A DNA stretch of 46,328 bases from an uncultured Bacteroidales bacterium (GTDB lineage: Bacteria > Bacteroidota > Bacteroidia > Bacteroidales > UBA932): the NCBI GenBank assembly GCA_900319375.1, contig ONOI01000007.1, forward strand, positions 1 to 46,328, written 5' to 3'. Of this stretch, positions 15,445 to 23,238 are shown piece by piece (position 1 is the first letter of the stretch; the number at the start of each line of letters is the position of its first letter). The notes below the pieces were generated by a model. It worked only from the letters and a program-made list of their open reading frames with translations, did no database searches and was not told where the DNA came from. Position numbers and translations under genes: made by a program.

Positions 15445-16620
15445 ATGCGAAAAGACACAAATAAAGATCTCGACCTCCTCTTCAAGGAGGGGCTTGAAGA
15501 CGCCGCGGTGAAAGCACCGCGCGGCGCCTGGAAGGCAGTGTCGGCGCGTCTGGACTCAGCGGCTCCGGCCGCCGCAGCCGCACCCAGGCGGTCATGGCTA
15601 CTCTGGGGCGCGCCTGCGTTTGCTTTTGCAATGGCGGCTCTTGCCGCTGTCTTCTTTGTAGGCAATACCGAAAAAACTATCATACAATCAGGCGAAGAAC
15701 TCATCACCGTCGCCCCTCAGCCGTCAGGCCCGGTCGCTCAGGTGGAAGAGAGCAGCGTAGCTGTCCCCTCAAGAGAGTCCCGCGCAGGTTTCGTCCCTAA
15801 AGAGATCCAGGCTCCCGATCAGATTGCAGTACTTCCTGAAAACTATGCGGAAGAAATTGTGGAGGCGCCGGTAGCTGAGTCCGAGAAGCCGGTCGTTTCC
15901 GAGCCGGAAGCCGAAGGCGAAGTAGCCCCGGCTCCCGAAAAGCAGGAGACAAAGTGGGAGGATCCATTCACTCAGATGGAAGCCGAAGATGCGATGAACG
16001 CTAAAAAGACCAGCCGTAAGGCTGCGATTAAACTCGGCGGAATCGTAGGCGGAAACGACGCACACTTCAACAGCGCCAGACCCGCCTTCTCCAGCGGCCT
16101 TCCTTCAGAGGGAATTCAGGAAACCAGCGTATCCGTGTACGGTATTCCTGTATCGCTGGGAGTCAGCGCCCGCTATCACTTCGCCGAAAAACTCTCCGTA
16201 AGCGCAGGAGTAAACTGGTCGTTCCTCAGCAGAACCTTCAAGGGAAAGTACAAGACAGAAGAAGGACAGTTCACACACAATCTTCAGTATGTCGGTCTCC
16301 CCGTCTCCCTGGCTTACGACGTAGTAGACAGCAAGACCCTTCTGTTCTACTGCTATGCCGGAGGAATTGCCGAGAAAGCAATCTCGAGCCAGTACTTCAT
16401 CTACAATCTCAGCGCTTCTCCCCTCCTCAGCGAGAAGGTTCCTTCTCTCCAGTACGGAGTATTCGGAGGTATAGGAGTGGAGTTCAGGGTATCGGACTTT
16501 ATCGGTCTTTATGTAGATCCCTGTGTGAGGTACTACTTCCCCGGAAACCAGCCTAAGAGCATCAGAACGGACAGGCCGCTGATGTTCAGTTTCGAAGCTG
16601 GTCTCAGATTCAATCTCTAA
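15445..16620 (+). CDS. Sigma-linked protein with inner-membrane anchor, Pro/Glu linker and barrel-like domain
   Basis: A 391-residue protein with three parts. Residues 1-50 form a cytoplasmic N-terminus with an Ala-rich end (KAPRGAWKAVSARL), in the position of an anti-sigma domain. Residues 51-72 are one transmembrane helix. Residues about 80-180 are a Pro/Glu/Ala/Val-rich extended linker. From about 190 to the end lie alternating aromatic strands resembling an OmpW/PorT-like outer-membrane barrel (SVYGIPVSLGVSARYHFAEKL; FIGLYVDPCVRYYFPG; terminal FEAGLRFNL). One polypeptide may therefore link cytoplasm, inner membrane and outer membrane. It starts one base after the sigma gene. The anti-sigma role is inferred from position. 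Confidence 0.8.
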   Translation: MRKDTNKDLDLLFKEGLEDAAVKAPRGAWKAVSARLDSAAPAAAAAPRRSWLLWGAPAFAFAMAALAAVFFVGNTEKTIIQSGEELITVAPQPSGPVAQVEESSVAVPSRESRAGFVPKEIQAPDQIAVLPENYAEEIVEAPVAESEKPVVSEPEAEGEVAPAPEKQETKWEDPFTQMEAEDAMNAKKTSRKAAIKLGGIVGGNDAHFNSARPAFSSGLPSEGIQETSVSVYGIPVSLGVSARYHFAEKLSVSAGVNWSFLSRTFKGKYKTEEGQFTHNLQYVGLPVSLAYDVVDSKTLLFYCYAGGIAEKAISSQYFIYNLSASPLLSEKVPSLQYGVFGGIGVEFRVSDFIGLYVDPCVRYYFPGNQPKSIRTDRPLMFSFEAGLRFNL

Positions 16621-16622
16621 CC

Positions 16623-17126
16623 TTATCTGGGCTTTATAAGCTCAACAGCACCAGGACATACATCTTCCTCCACCGGAGTGAGATGTATGATTCTTTGGTT
16701 GGGGCTGCCCCTGAAAAGAAGGGTTGTGTCGCGCTGGGCCAGGATGAACGGCCCGTCGACCAGAGTGTCTATGTAAGGCAGCATCTGGGCAAGATGTTCG
16801 TCGGCCCGGATTTCCTCGATGGTATAACCCGTCCAACACCAGATGTTCTTGCTGGTCTCGGCCTTGATCCTGCGGGCAAGTTCCGTGAAAGCCTCTACCT
16901 GGCAGAATGGATCCCCGCCGGTGAATGTGACATTGGACATGGAATCGGCCTTGATGATGTCCATCAGTTCGTCGATTTCCATCCAATGGCCGTTGTTGAT
17001 GTTCCACGACTGCGGGTTATGGCAGCCCGGGCAGGCATGGTTACAGCCGGCACAGTAAATGGCCGTACGGAAACCGGGTCCGTCGGCCATTGTCTGATGA
17101 ACTATGTCCAGTATGCTTATTTTCAC
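16623..17126 (-). CDS. nrdG: Anaerobic ribonucleotide reductase activating enzyme (NrdG)
   Basis: A 167-residue radical-SAM protein. The iron-sulfur motif is CNHACPGC (Cys28, Cys32, Cys35; CX3CX2C), followed by the SAM-binding glycine stretch TFTGGDPF. It uses SAM and a 4Fe-4S cluster to generate the glycyl radical on NrdD. The gene overlaps nrdD by four bases (17123-17126, ATGA), so the two are coupled. The presence of this system, without any visible aerobic counterpart here, fits an anaerobe. Confidence 0.97.
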   Translation of the reverse strand: MKISILDIVHQTMADGPGFRTAIYCAGCNHACPGCHNPQSWNINNGHWMEIDELMDIIKADSMSNVTFTGGDPFCQVEAFTELARRIKAETSKNIWCWTGYTIEEIRADEHLAQMLPYIDTLVDGPFILAQRDTTLLFRGSPNQRIIHLTPVEEDVCPGAVELIKPR

Positions 17127-19330
17127 TTGTGGACTACGCGGTCTTTGAGTTCAGCGAGTTTGGCGCTGTTCCACCTGTTGGTTGTTCCGACCAGATATCC
17201 GGTGATACGCTGGAGAGTATCGATGTGGTGGCCGTGGCAGTGAGGACATTCGGAGAGACCCTCTGTACTGTCTTCGTAGCCGCAGTCGAGGCAGCGGTTG
17301 CGGTTGTGGTTCACTGAACCGTAACCGATGTCGTACTTGTCCATCAGGTCCACTATCTGCATAATGGCCTCAGGGTTGTGTGTAGCGTCTCCGTCGATTT
17401 CTACATAGAAGATGTGGCCTGCGTTTTCGTATTTGTTGTACGGGCCCTCGATCTTCGCTTTGTGTTCGGGAGTGCAGTGATAGTATACCGGAACGTGTGA
17501 GGAGTTCGTGTAGTAATCCTTGTCTGTAATACCGGGCAGGATACCGAAGGTCTTCTTATCCCTGCGGGTGAAGGCTCCGGAGAGGCCCTCGGCCGGAGTG
17601 GCGAGGAAGGTGAAGTTGTGCTGGAAGGTCTCGGCGAAGCCGTTGATCTTCTCGGCCATGTGGGAGACGATCCTCAGACCGAGATCCTGGGCCTCCTCGC
17701 TTTCGCCGTGGTGTTTGCCGATAAGGGCGATCAGACATTCAGCGAGGCCGATGAAGCCGATCGACAGGGTTCCCTGGTTCATCACGCTCTCGATAGTGTC
17801 GTTGTCGTCGAGCTTCTCGCTGCCGAGCCAGAGGCCGTTCATGAGCAGAGGGAACTGCTTCTTGAGGGCGGTCTTCTGGAAGTCGAAGCGCTCGTTGAGC
17901 TGCTTGGCGGCGATGTCGAGAGCCCAGTCGAGCTTCTGGAAGAATTTCTGGATACGGGTGTCCTTATCCTCGATTCCCATACACTCGATAGCGAGCTTGA
18001 CGATGTTGATGGTTGTGAAGCTGAGGTTTCCACGGCCGATTGAGGTCTTGGGACCGAACTTGTTTCCATAGACGCGGGTACGGCAGCCCATGGTCGCGAC
18101 TTCGTGGACATAGCGCTTCGGGTCGTCCGCCTTCCAGGCGTCGTCCTGATTGTAGGTAGCGTCAAGGTTCAGGAAGTTGGGGAAGAAGCGGCGGGCGGTC
18201 ACCTTGCATGCGAACTTGTAGAGGTCGTAGTTGCGGTCTCCGGGGAGGTAGCTGACGCCTTTCTTCTTCTTCCAGATCTGGATGGGGAAGATAGCGGTGG
18301 AGCCGTTTCCGACACCCTCATAGGTAGTGTTGAGGATCTCGCGGATGATGCAGCGGCCCTCGGCGGAGGTATCGGTACCGTAGTTGATGGAGGAGAAGAC
18401 GACCTGGTTGCCTCCGCGGCTGTGGATAGTATTCATGTTGTGGACGAATGCTTCCATCGCCTGGTGTACACGGCCGACTGTCTGGTTGATGGCGTGCTGC
18501 ATTGCGCGCTCCTTGCCCTGAAGGCCTACGAGGTCGCGCTTGAGGTAGTCGTCGATCTGGGCGCCCTTGAGCTCTGAGAAGTCTGCGTTCATCAGAGCGC
18601 TGACTTTGTCGATTTCTTCCTCATAGGTCTTTCTGACGAAGGGAGCGAGGTAGAAGTCGAAGGCGGGGATAGCCTGACCGCCGTGCATTTCGTTCTGGAC
18701 GGTCTCCATCGAGATGCAGGCAAGCACCGAAGCGGTCTCGATCCTCTTCGCAGGGCGGGACTCACCGTGACCGGCTTTGAGTCCGTGTTCGAGGATGAGA
18801 TCCAGAGGGTGCTGGATGCAGGTAAGGGACTTGGTAGGGTAGTAGTCCTTATCGTGGATATGGATATAGTTGCCGGCTACGGCTTCCCTTACATCTTCGG
18901 AGAGAAGACACTCGTCTACATATGATTTGGTTGCTTCGGAGGCGAACTTCATCATCATACCGGCGGGAGTGTCTGCGTTCATGTTCGCATTCTCGCGGGT
19001 GATGTCGTTGGCCTGGGCATCGATAATCTCCTGGAAGATTTCGTTGGTCTTCGCCTTACGGGCCAGGTTGCGCTGGTTGCGGTAGGCGATGTAGCATCTT
19101 GCGACCTCCTTGCGGGGGCTCTTCATGAGCTCCATTTCTACGCAGTCCTGGATTTCCTCGACGCTCATCTCGGTCTTTCCGGACTTCGAGATGGTGTCGG
19201 CGATCTTCGCTGCAAGAACAATGTCTTGTCCGGCCTCGGTGATATCCATTGCCTTGAGGATGGCCGCGACTATCTTCTGATTGTTGAACTCGACCTTGCG
19301 GCCGTCTCTTTTGATAACAGTTTGTATCAT
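17123..19330 (-). CDS. nrdD: Anaerobic ribonucleoside-triphosphate reductase (NrdD)
   Basis: A 735-residue class III ribonucleotide reductase. It has an N-terminal ATP-cone (MIQTVIKRDGRKVEFNNQKI, about 1-90) for allosteric control, then the ten-stranded catalytic barrel. A C-terminal zinc site follows (CLDCG ... CPHC), and the glycyl-radical loop RITGYLVG has the radical Gly at 711. It makes deoxynucleotides under anoxia. The 5' leader is about 70 bases after a TATCTTTG element at 19404-19411. Upstream lie two inverted DnaA boxes and a short palindrome, which may be regulatory. Confidence 0.97.
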   Translation of the reverse strand: MIQTVIKRDGRKVEFNNQKIVAAILKAMDITEAGQDIVLAAKIADTISKSGKTEMSVEEIQDCVEMELMKSPRKEVARCYIAYRNQRNLARKAKTNEIFQEIIDAQANDITRENANMNADTPAGMMMKFASEATKSYVDECLLSEDVREAVAGNYIHIHDKDYYPTKSLTCIQHPLDLILEHGLKAGHGESRPAKRIETASVLACISMETVQNEMHGGQAIPAFDFYLAPFVRKTYEEEIDKVSALMNADFSELKGAQIDDYLKRDLVGLQGKERAMQHAINQTVGRVHQAMEAFVHNMNTIHSRGGNQVVFSSINYGTDTSAEGRCIIREILNTTYEGVGNGSTAIFPIQIWKKKKGVSYLPGDRNYDLYKFACKVTARRFFPNFLNLDATYNQDDAWKADDPKRYVHEVATMGCRTRVYGNKFGPKTSIGRGNLSFTTINIVKLAIECMGIEDKDTRIQKFFQKLDWALDIAAKQLNERFDFQKTALKKQFPLLMNGLWLGSEKLDDNDTIESVMNQGTLSIGFIGLAECLIALIGKHHGESEEAQDLGLRIVSHMAEKINGFAETFQHNFTFLATPAEGLSGAFTRRDKKTFGILPGITDKDYYTNSSHVPVYYHCTPEHKAKIEGPYNKYENAGHIFYVEIDGDATHNPEAIMQIVDLMDKYDIGYGSVNHNRNRCLDCGYEDSTEGLSECPHCHGHHIDTLQRITGYLVGTTNRWNSAKLAELKDRVVHK

Positions 19331-19403
19331 AATGTGGCGAATATTTTAAGTCCTTGCCGATTTAGGAGAGCAAGGAGGGCTTCATTATTTGAATTGGTAT
19401 ATG

Positions 19404-19411
19404 CAAAGATA
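19404..19411 (-). promoter_or_regulatory. TATCTTTG -7 element for nrdD-nrdG
   Basis: Exact TAnnTTTG on the minus strand, 73 bases upstream of the nrdD ATG, in the AT-rich intergenic region. Confidence 0.6.
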
Positions 19412-19446
19412 GAATAAGCTTTTCCATAAAAAACAGTTTCCGGGAT

Positions 19447-19465
19447 AAAAAGTTATCCACAAAAA
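19447..19465 (+). repeat. Left arm of a 19-bp perfect inverted repeat holding a DnaA box
   Basis: AAAAAGTTATCCACAAAAA. Its centre (19453-19461) is the perfect DnaA-box sequence TTATCCACA. It pairs base for base with the arm at 19566-19584. Confidence 0.8.
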
Positions 19466-19475
19466 CCAAAAATCC

Positions 19476-19504
19476 CTGTTAAGTCATTGACCAACAGGGA
19501 AATA
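19476..19504 (-). terminator. Hairpin with T-rich tail, terminator of the phosphopantetheinyl transferase gene
   Basis: On the minus strand an eight-base stem (TCCCTGTT / AACAGGGA around 19473-19502) is followed by TTTTTGGTTTTTG, as expected for factor-independent termination downstream of the gene ending at 19583. It overlaps the region between the two DnaA boxes. Confidence 0.5.
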
Positions 19505-19518
19505 GAAAAGCGCCTAAA

Positions 19519-19533
19519 TTAGAAATATTCTAA
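19519..19533. promoter_or_regulatory. 15-base palindrome, possible operator upstream of nrdD
   Basis: TTAGAAATATTCTAA has six-base perfect arms (TTAGAA / TTCTAA) around three bases. It lies about 110 bases upstream of the nrdD -7 box, between the two DnaA boxes. A regulator cannot be named. Confidence 0.35.
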
Positions 19534-19565
19534 ATCGATAACTCTTTTGTTACTCGTTCAGGCTC

Positions 19566-19584
19566 TTTTTGTGGATAACTTTTT
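19566..19584 (-). repeat. Right arm of the 19-bp inverted repeat holding a DnaA box
   Basis: TTTTTGTGGATAACTTTTT, the exact reverse complement of 19447-19465. The DnaA box (TTATCCACA on the minus strand) is at 19570-19578. The arm reaches into the stop codon of the phosphopantetheinyl transferase gene (19583). Confidence 0.8.
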
Positions 19585-20224
19585 AATCGGTTACCCAGAC
19601 CAGTACGTGGCGGTCAAAAGTAAAATAATGGAGTTCGTACTCCTGCTCGTAACCGTCGTCGTCTGTAAAGGTAGCGTCGAGGTCTCCTTCGTCGCGGAAA
19701 CGGAAATTGTCGAGTTCGATCTGCTCTGCGAAGTCTACGTCGTACTGAGAAGTAAGTTTGTAGATAGCTTCTTTCGCACACCAGTAAATAGCGAGCTGCT
19801 CGTTACGCTTATTATCGTCCAGGTCGTCGATTTCGTCTTCCGAGAGGGCTTTTTTCTCCACCGCGGAGAAGTCGCGGTCAAGAGACTCGCAGTCGATACC
19901 TACCTCAGCCTCTGTAGAGAGGATGATGGCGACATAGTGTTCGGTATGAGTGATGCTGATATTGGTAGCGTCGTTTTCGATGTACGGCTTGCCGTTGTCG
20001 TGGTGAGACAAGTAGACCTTGTCTTCAAACATAGCGTCCAGAAGGGCACGTACTGCCAGCTTCTGTTTTCTTAATGATTCGCTTTTGATGTAGGAAATTT
20101 CCTCAAGTTCGTCTGAGGGGATGGACGTCATAGCGCGAAGCTCCGCCTCGCTCTCTGAAATTTGCCAGACGCCGATGCGCAAGTGTACAGGGTCGTCTAG
20201 ATCTTTTGTAAGAAATAGTGCCAT
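19583..20224 (-). CDS. 4'-phosphopantetheinyl transferase (Sfp type)
   Basis: A 213-residue member of the Sfp/AcpT superfamily, with VGIDCESLDRDF (the metal-binding GxD motif) and the downstream WCAKEAIYKL signature (the W-x-x-KEA motif). It moves the phosphopantetheine arm of coenzyme A to a Ser on acyl- or peptidyl-carrier proteins. Its own promoter TATATTTG is at 20245-20252. It is monocistronic, opposite mdh, and ends in the inverted repeat. Confidence 0.93.
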   Translation of the reverse strand: MALFLTKDLDDPVHLRIGVWQISESEAELRAMTSIPSDELEEISYIKSESLRKQKLAVRALLDAMFEDKVYLSHHDNGKPYIENDATNISITHTEHYVAIILSTEAEVGIDCESLDRDFSAVEKKALSEDEIDDLDDNKRNEQLAIYWCAKEAIYKLTSQYDVDFAEQIELDNFRFRDEGDLDATFTDDDGYEQEYELHYFTFDRHVLVWVTD

Positions 20225-20244
20225 AAAAGGTTTAAAATCCTCCG

Positions 20245-20252
20245 CAAATATA
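20245..20252 (-). promoter_or_regulatory. TATATTTG -7 element for the phosphopantetheinyl transferase gene
   Basis: Exact TAnnTTTG on the minus strand, 20 bases before the ATG at 20224. Confidence 0.65.
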
Positions 20253-20263
20253 GTGTTTTTTAC

Positions 20264-20271
20264 TAAATTTG
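20264..20271 (+). promoter_or_regulatory. TAAATTTG -7 element for mdh
   Basis: Exact TAnnTTTG, 37 bases before the mdh ATG, in a divergent promoter region only 84 bases long. Confidence 0.65.
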
Positions 20272-20308
20272 CCTCACCTAAGAGAATTCAAACAATTTCT
20301 ATATCATT

Positions 20309-21295
20309 ATGAAGTACTTGACTAACGAAAAATTGACCATCGTAGGCGCCGGCGGAATGATCGGTTCCAACATGGCCCAGACCGCGCTTATGCTCGGCCT
20401 CACACCCAACATCTGCCTCTATGATATCTTTGAGCCCGGTGTCCACGGTGTAGCGGAAGAAATGTATCACTGCGGCTTCGAGAACGCAAACATTACCTGG
20501 ACCGTAGATCCTGCCGTTGCGTTTACAGACGCTAAGTACATCGTTTCCTCAGGCGGCGCACCCCGTAAGGAGGGAATGACCCGCGAAGATCTTCTCAAAG
20601 GCAACTGCCAGATCGCAGCGGAGTTCGGCGATCTTATCAAGAAGTACTGCCCTGACGTAAAGCATGTAGTAGTTATCTTCAACCCGGCAGACGTAACCGC
20701 TCTTACAGCTCTTATCCACTCCGGCCTGAAGCCCAGCCAGCTTACTTCCCTCGCCGCTCTTGACAGTACCCGTCTCCAGAGCAACCTCGCCAAGGAATTC
20801 GGCGTGCCTCAGAGCTCGGTTACCGGAGCCCACACCTATGGCGGCCACGGCGAGCAGATGGCAGTTTTCGCCTCTCAGGTCAAGATCGACGGCAAGCCCC
20901 TCGCAGAGATGGGTCTCAGCCCCGAGCGTTTCGCCGAGATCAAGCAGAACACTATCCAGGGCGGCAGCGCCATCATCAAACTCCGCGGCCGCAGCTCCTT
21001 CCAGAGCCCTGCATACTGCGCTATCAAGATGATCGAGGCTTCGATGGGCGGAGCTAAGTTCACCCTCCCTGCCGGAACCTATGTCAACAACGGCAAGTTC
21101 TGCAACGTCATGATGGCCATGCCTACTACGATCGACGCTACCGGCGTTCACTTCGTAGAGCCTACCGGAACCCCCGAGGAACTCGCAGCTCTCGACGCCT
21201 CCTACGCACACCTCTGCAAGATGCGCGACGAGATCATTGAGCTCGGCATCGTACCTCCTGTAGCAGACTGGAAGAAAGTAAATCCGAATCTTTAA
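20309..21295 (+). CDS. mdh: NAD-dependent malate dehydrogenase
   Basis: A 328-residue member of the lactate/malate dehydrogenase family. The Rossmann loop is TIVGAGGMIGSNMAQTA (about 10-26); the oxaloacetate/NAD region includes FNPADVTAL, and the catalytic histidine lies in the GAHTYGGHGEQM stretch. It interconverts malate and oxaloacetate; in anaerobic Bacteroidales this serves the reductive succinate/propionate branch. Seventeen bases separate it from the next lipoprotein gene, so readthrough is possible. Confidence 0.93.
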   Translation: MKYLTNEKLTIVGAGGMIGSNMAQTALMLGLTPNICLYDIFEPGVHGVAEEMYHCGFENANITWTVDPAVAFTDAKYIVSSGGAPRKEGMTREDLLKGNCQIAAEFGDLIKKYCPDVKHVVVIFNPADVTALTALIHSGLKPSQLTSLAALDSTRLQSNLAKEFGVPQSSVTGAHTYGGHGEQMAVFASQVKIDGKPLAEMGLSPERFAEIKQNTIQGGSAIIKLRGRSSFQSPAYCAIKMIEASMGGAKFTLPAGTYVNNGKFCNVMMAMPTTIDATGVHFVEPTGTPEELAALDASYAHLCKMRDEIIELGIVPPVADWKKVNPNL

Positions 21296-21312
21296 TAATC
21301 AAGCGAGTCCTT

Positions 21313-23232
21313 ATGAACCGCTATTTACAGACGCTGGCAGCGGTTGCGCTGCTGGCGTCTTGTGTTCCCGAGACACAATACAAAACGCCTGAGTGGCAAG
21401 AGCCCTCTGTAGTACCTCAGGACAGCACCAGCACTGAAATCATCGTGCCGGCAGATACTACTGACGTAACGCCTCCCACCCCGCCGCAGCCTCCGGTTGA
21501 AGACGGAACGGGGACGGTTCTTATAATAGGCGGCGGCTCGAGCGGTGTTTGTGCGGCGGTTCAGGCGGCTCGCCTCGGAGTTTCTGTCATTCTGGTTGAG
21601 GAAACCCCATGGCTCGGCGGCATGCTTACCTCGGCCGGGGTAAGCGCGACCGACGGCAACCACAAAATGCGCCAGGGCTTGTTCGGCGAGTTCGCCGACG
21701 AACTGGCGCGCTACTATGGTTCGATGGCCGCGCTCAAAACCGGCTGGGTCAGCAACATGCTCTACAGCCCTAAGGTAGCCGAGCAAATCTTCGAAACCTG
21801 GGTCTCGGAATACAACGACCTGACCGTCGTAAAAGAAGCGGTTTTCGAGAGCATCAGCGGGGGAGCCGGCGGCTGGACCGCCACGTTCTCTACCCCGGGC
21901 GGGGCGAGGATCGTCGAGGCGGATGTGGTGATCGACTGTACGGAGCTGGGAGACGTGGCCAAGGCCGCCGGCATCCCCTGCCGCATAGGAATGGACTCTC
22001 CATCGTATGCGGGTGAGCCGATGGCTATCGGCCCCAACGATATAGTCCAGGACCTGACGATGGTGATGACCCTCAAGGACTATGGCCGCGACGTTACTAT
22101 CGCCCGTCCGGAAGACTACAACGAGACCCTCTTCTACAACAGCTGCAAGAGCGTCTACAATGTAGCGAACACAACCGGCCAGACTATATGGTCGCCTGCG
22201 GAGATGATGTCCTACGGACTCCTTCCCGGCGGCGAAATAATGATCAACTGGCCTATCCACGGCAACGATTATTATGTTAACCTTATCGAGATGAGCCGCG
22301 ATGAGCGGCAGCAGGCCATCCGAAAGGCTAAGAACCATTCCCTCGGTTTCCTATATTATCTTCAGACCAAGATAGGTTACAATACCTGGGGCCTTGCAGA
22401 CGATCAGTATCCTACTGAGGACCGTTTCCCGCTGATCCCTTATCACAGAGAGTCCCGCCGTATTGAAGGCGAGTATCTCTTCAGTGTAATGGAGGCGACA
22501 AGCCCCTTCGACTACAAGGGCTACCGTACGGGAATCGCGGTGGGCGACTATCCTGTAGACCACCATCACTATCAGTATCCGGACTGGAAGAGTATCGAGA
22601 TCAACTTCCCGAAGATAGTTCCCTTCACGGTTCCTCTTGGCTGCGTCATCCCTAAGGCAGCAGACAATTTCATAGTCGCGGAGAAGTCCATCAGCGTCAC
22701 CAATCTTATCAACGGTTCTACCCGTCTTCAGCCCGTGACGATGGAACTCGGCCAGGCCTCAGGAGCGCTGGCCGCACTCGCGATCAAGCAGCGCAAGCAG
22801 GTCCGCGAGGTCTCCGTCCGCGATGTGCAGGACGCGCTCCTGAGCTCAGGCGCCCGCCTCCAGCCGTATCTCGACCTCGAGCCTTCGAGTCCCGATTTCC
22901 TTATCCTCCAGCGCATCGGTTCTACCGGCATTCTGCGCGGCAAGGGCGAGACAATCGGCTGGTCCAACGAAATGCGCTTCCGTATCTCCGACCGCCTCCT
23001 GAAAAACGAGCTCTATCTTACCGATTACTACGGCATACCCCACGACAACTCGACTGCCGCCATCTCCGGCTCCGAGTTCGTCGCGCTGCTTGAGCGCATC
23101 ACCGGCAGTTCGGTCGATACCCCTTTGAAAGACAAATCAACCATCTCCCGCCTGGAAGCCGCCCGCCTGATAGACGAGGTCCTCGACCCGTTCCACTCCC
23201 GCCCGGTCGGCCTTGACGGCGAATTACAGTAA
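21313..23232 (+). CDS. FAD-dependent oxidoreductase, lipoprotein
   Basis: A 639-residue protein. It has a lipoprotein signal (MNRYLQTLAAVALLASC, Cys17) and a Thr/Pro-rich linker (about 20-68). The FAD-binding Rossmann site is VLIIGGGSSGVCAAVQAARLG (about 69-89), with the FAD_oxidored family loop EETPWLGGMLTSAGVSATDG. The last 60 residues (SGSEFVALLERITG ... ISRLEAARLIDEVLDPF) weakly resemble an S-layer-homology-type helical unit. It should be an exported, lipid-anchored flavoenzyme, common in polysaccharide-using Bacteroidota; its substrate is unknown. The next gene follows after six bases. Confidence 0.88.
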   Translation: MNRYLQTLAAVALLASCVPETQYKTPEWQEPSVVPQDSTSTEIIVPADTTDVTPPTPPQPPVEDGTGTVLIIGGGSSGVCAAVQAARLGVSVILVEETPWLGGMLTSAGVSATDGNHKMRQGLFGEFADELARYYGSMAALKTGWVSNMLYSPKVAEQIFETWVSEYNDLTVVKEAVFESISGGAGGWTATFSTPGGARIVEADVVIDCTELGDVAKAAGIPCRIGMDSPSYAGEPMAIGPNDIVQDLTMVMTLKDYGRDVTIARPEDYNETLFYNSCKSVYNVANTTGQTIWSPAEMMSYGLLPGGEIMINWPIHGNDYYVNLIEMSRDERQQAIRKAKNHSLGFLYYLQTKIGYNTWGLADDQYPTEDRFPLIPYHRESRRIEGEYLFSVMEATSPFDYKGYRTGIAVGDYPVDHHHYQYPDWKSIEINFPKIVPFTVPLGCVIPKAADNFIVAEKSISVTNLINGSTRLQPVTMELGQASGALAALAIKQRKQVREVSVRDVQDALLSSGARLQPYLDLEPSSPDFLILQRIGSTGILRGKGETIGWSNEMRFRISDRLLKNELYLTDYYGIPHDNSTAAISGSEFVALLERITGSSVDTPLKDKSTISRLEAARLIDEVLDPFHSRPVGLDGELQ

Positions 23233-23238
23233 AACTAT

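Noticed and set aside
17520-18577. Open frames on the plus strand opposite nrdD
   Set aside because: Shadow frames of the strongly biased nrdD gene; no domain, no promoter element.
19447-19584. Chromosome origin (oriC) or miniature transposon as explanation of the DnaA-box inverted repeat
   Set aside because: Only two boxes are present, not a cluster with an unwinding region; and no target-site duplication is seen flanking the 19-bp repeats. A genome search for further copies would still be useful.
21325-22338. Long open frame (337 residues) on the minus strand inside the FAD lipoprotein gene
   Set aside because: Antisense to a confident gene with codon bias; Arg/His/Val-rich, no motif or ribosome site.
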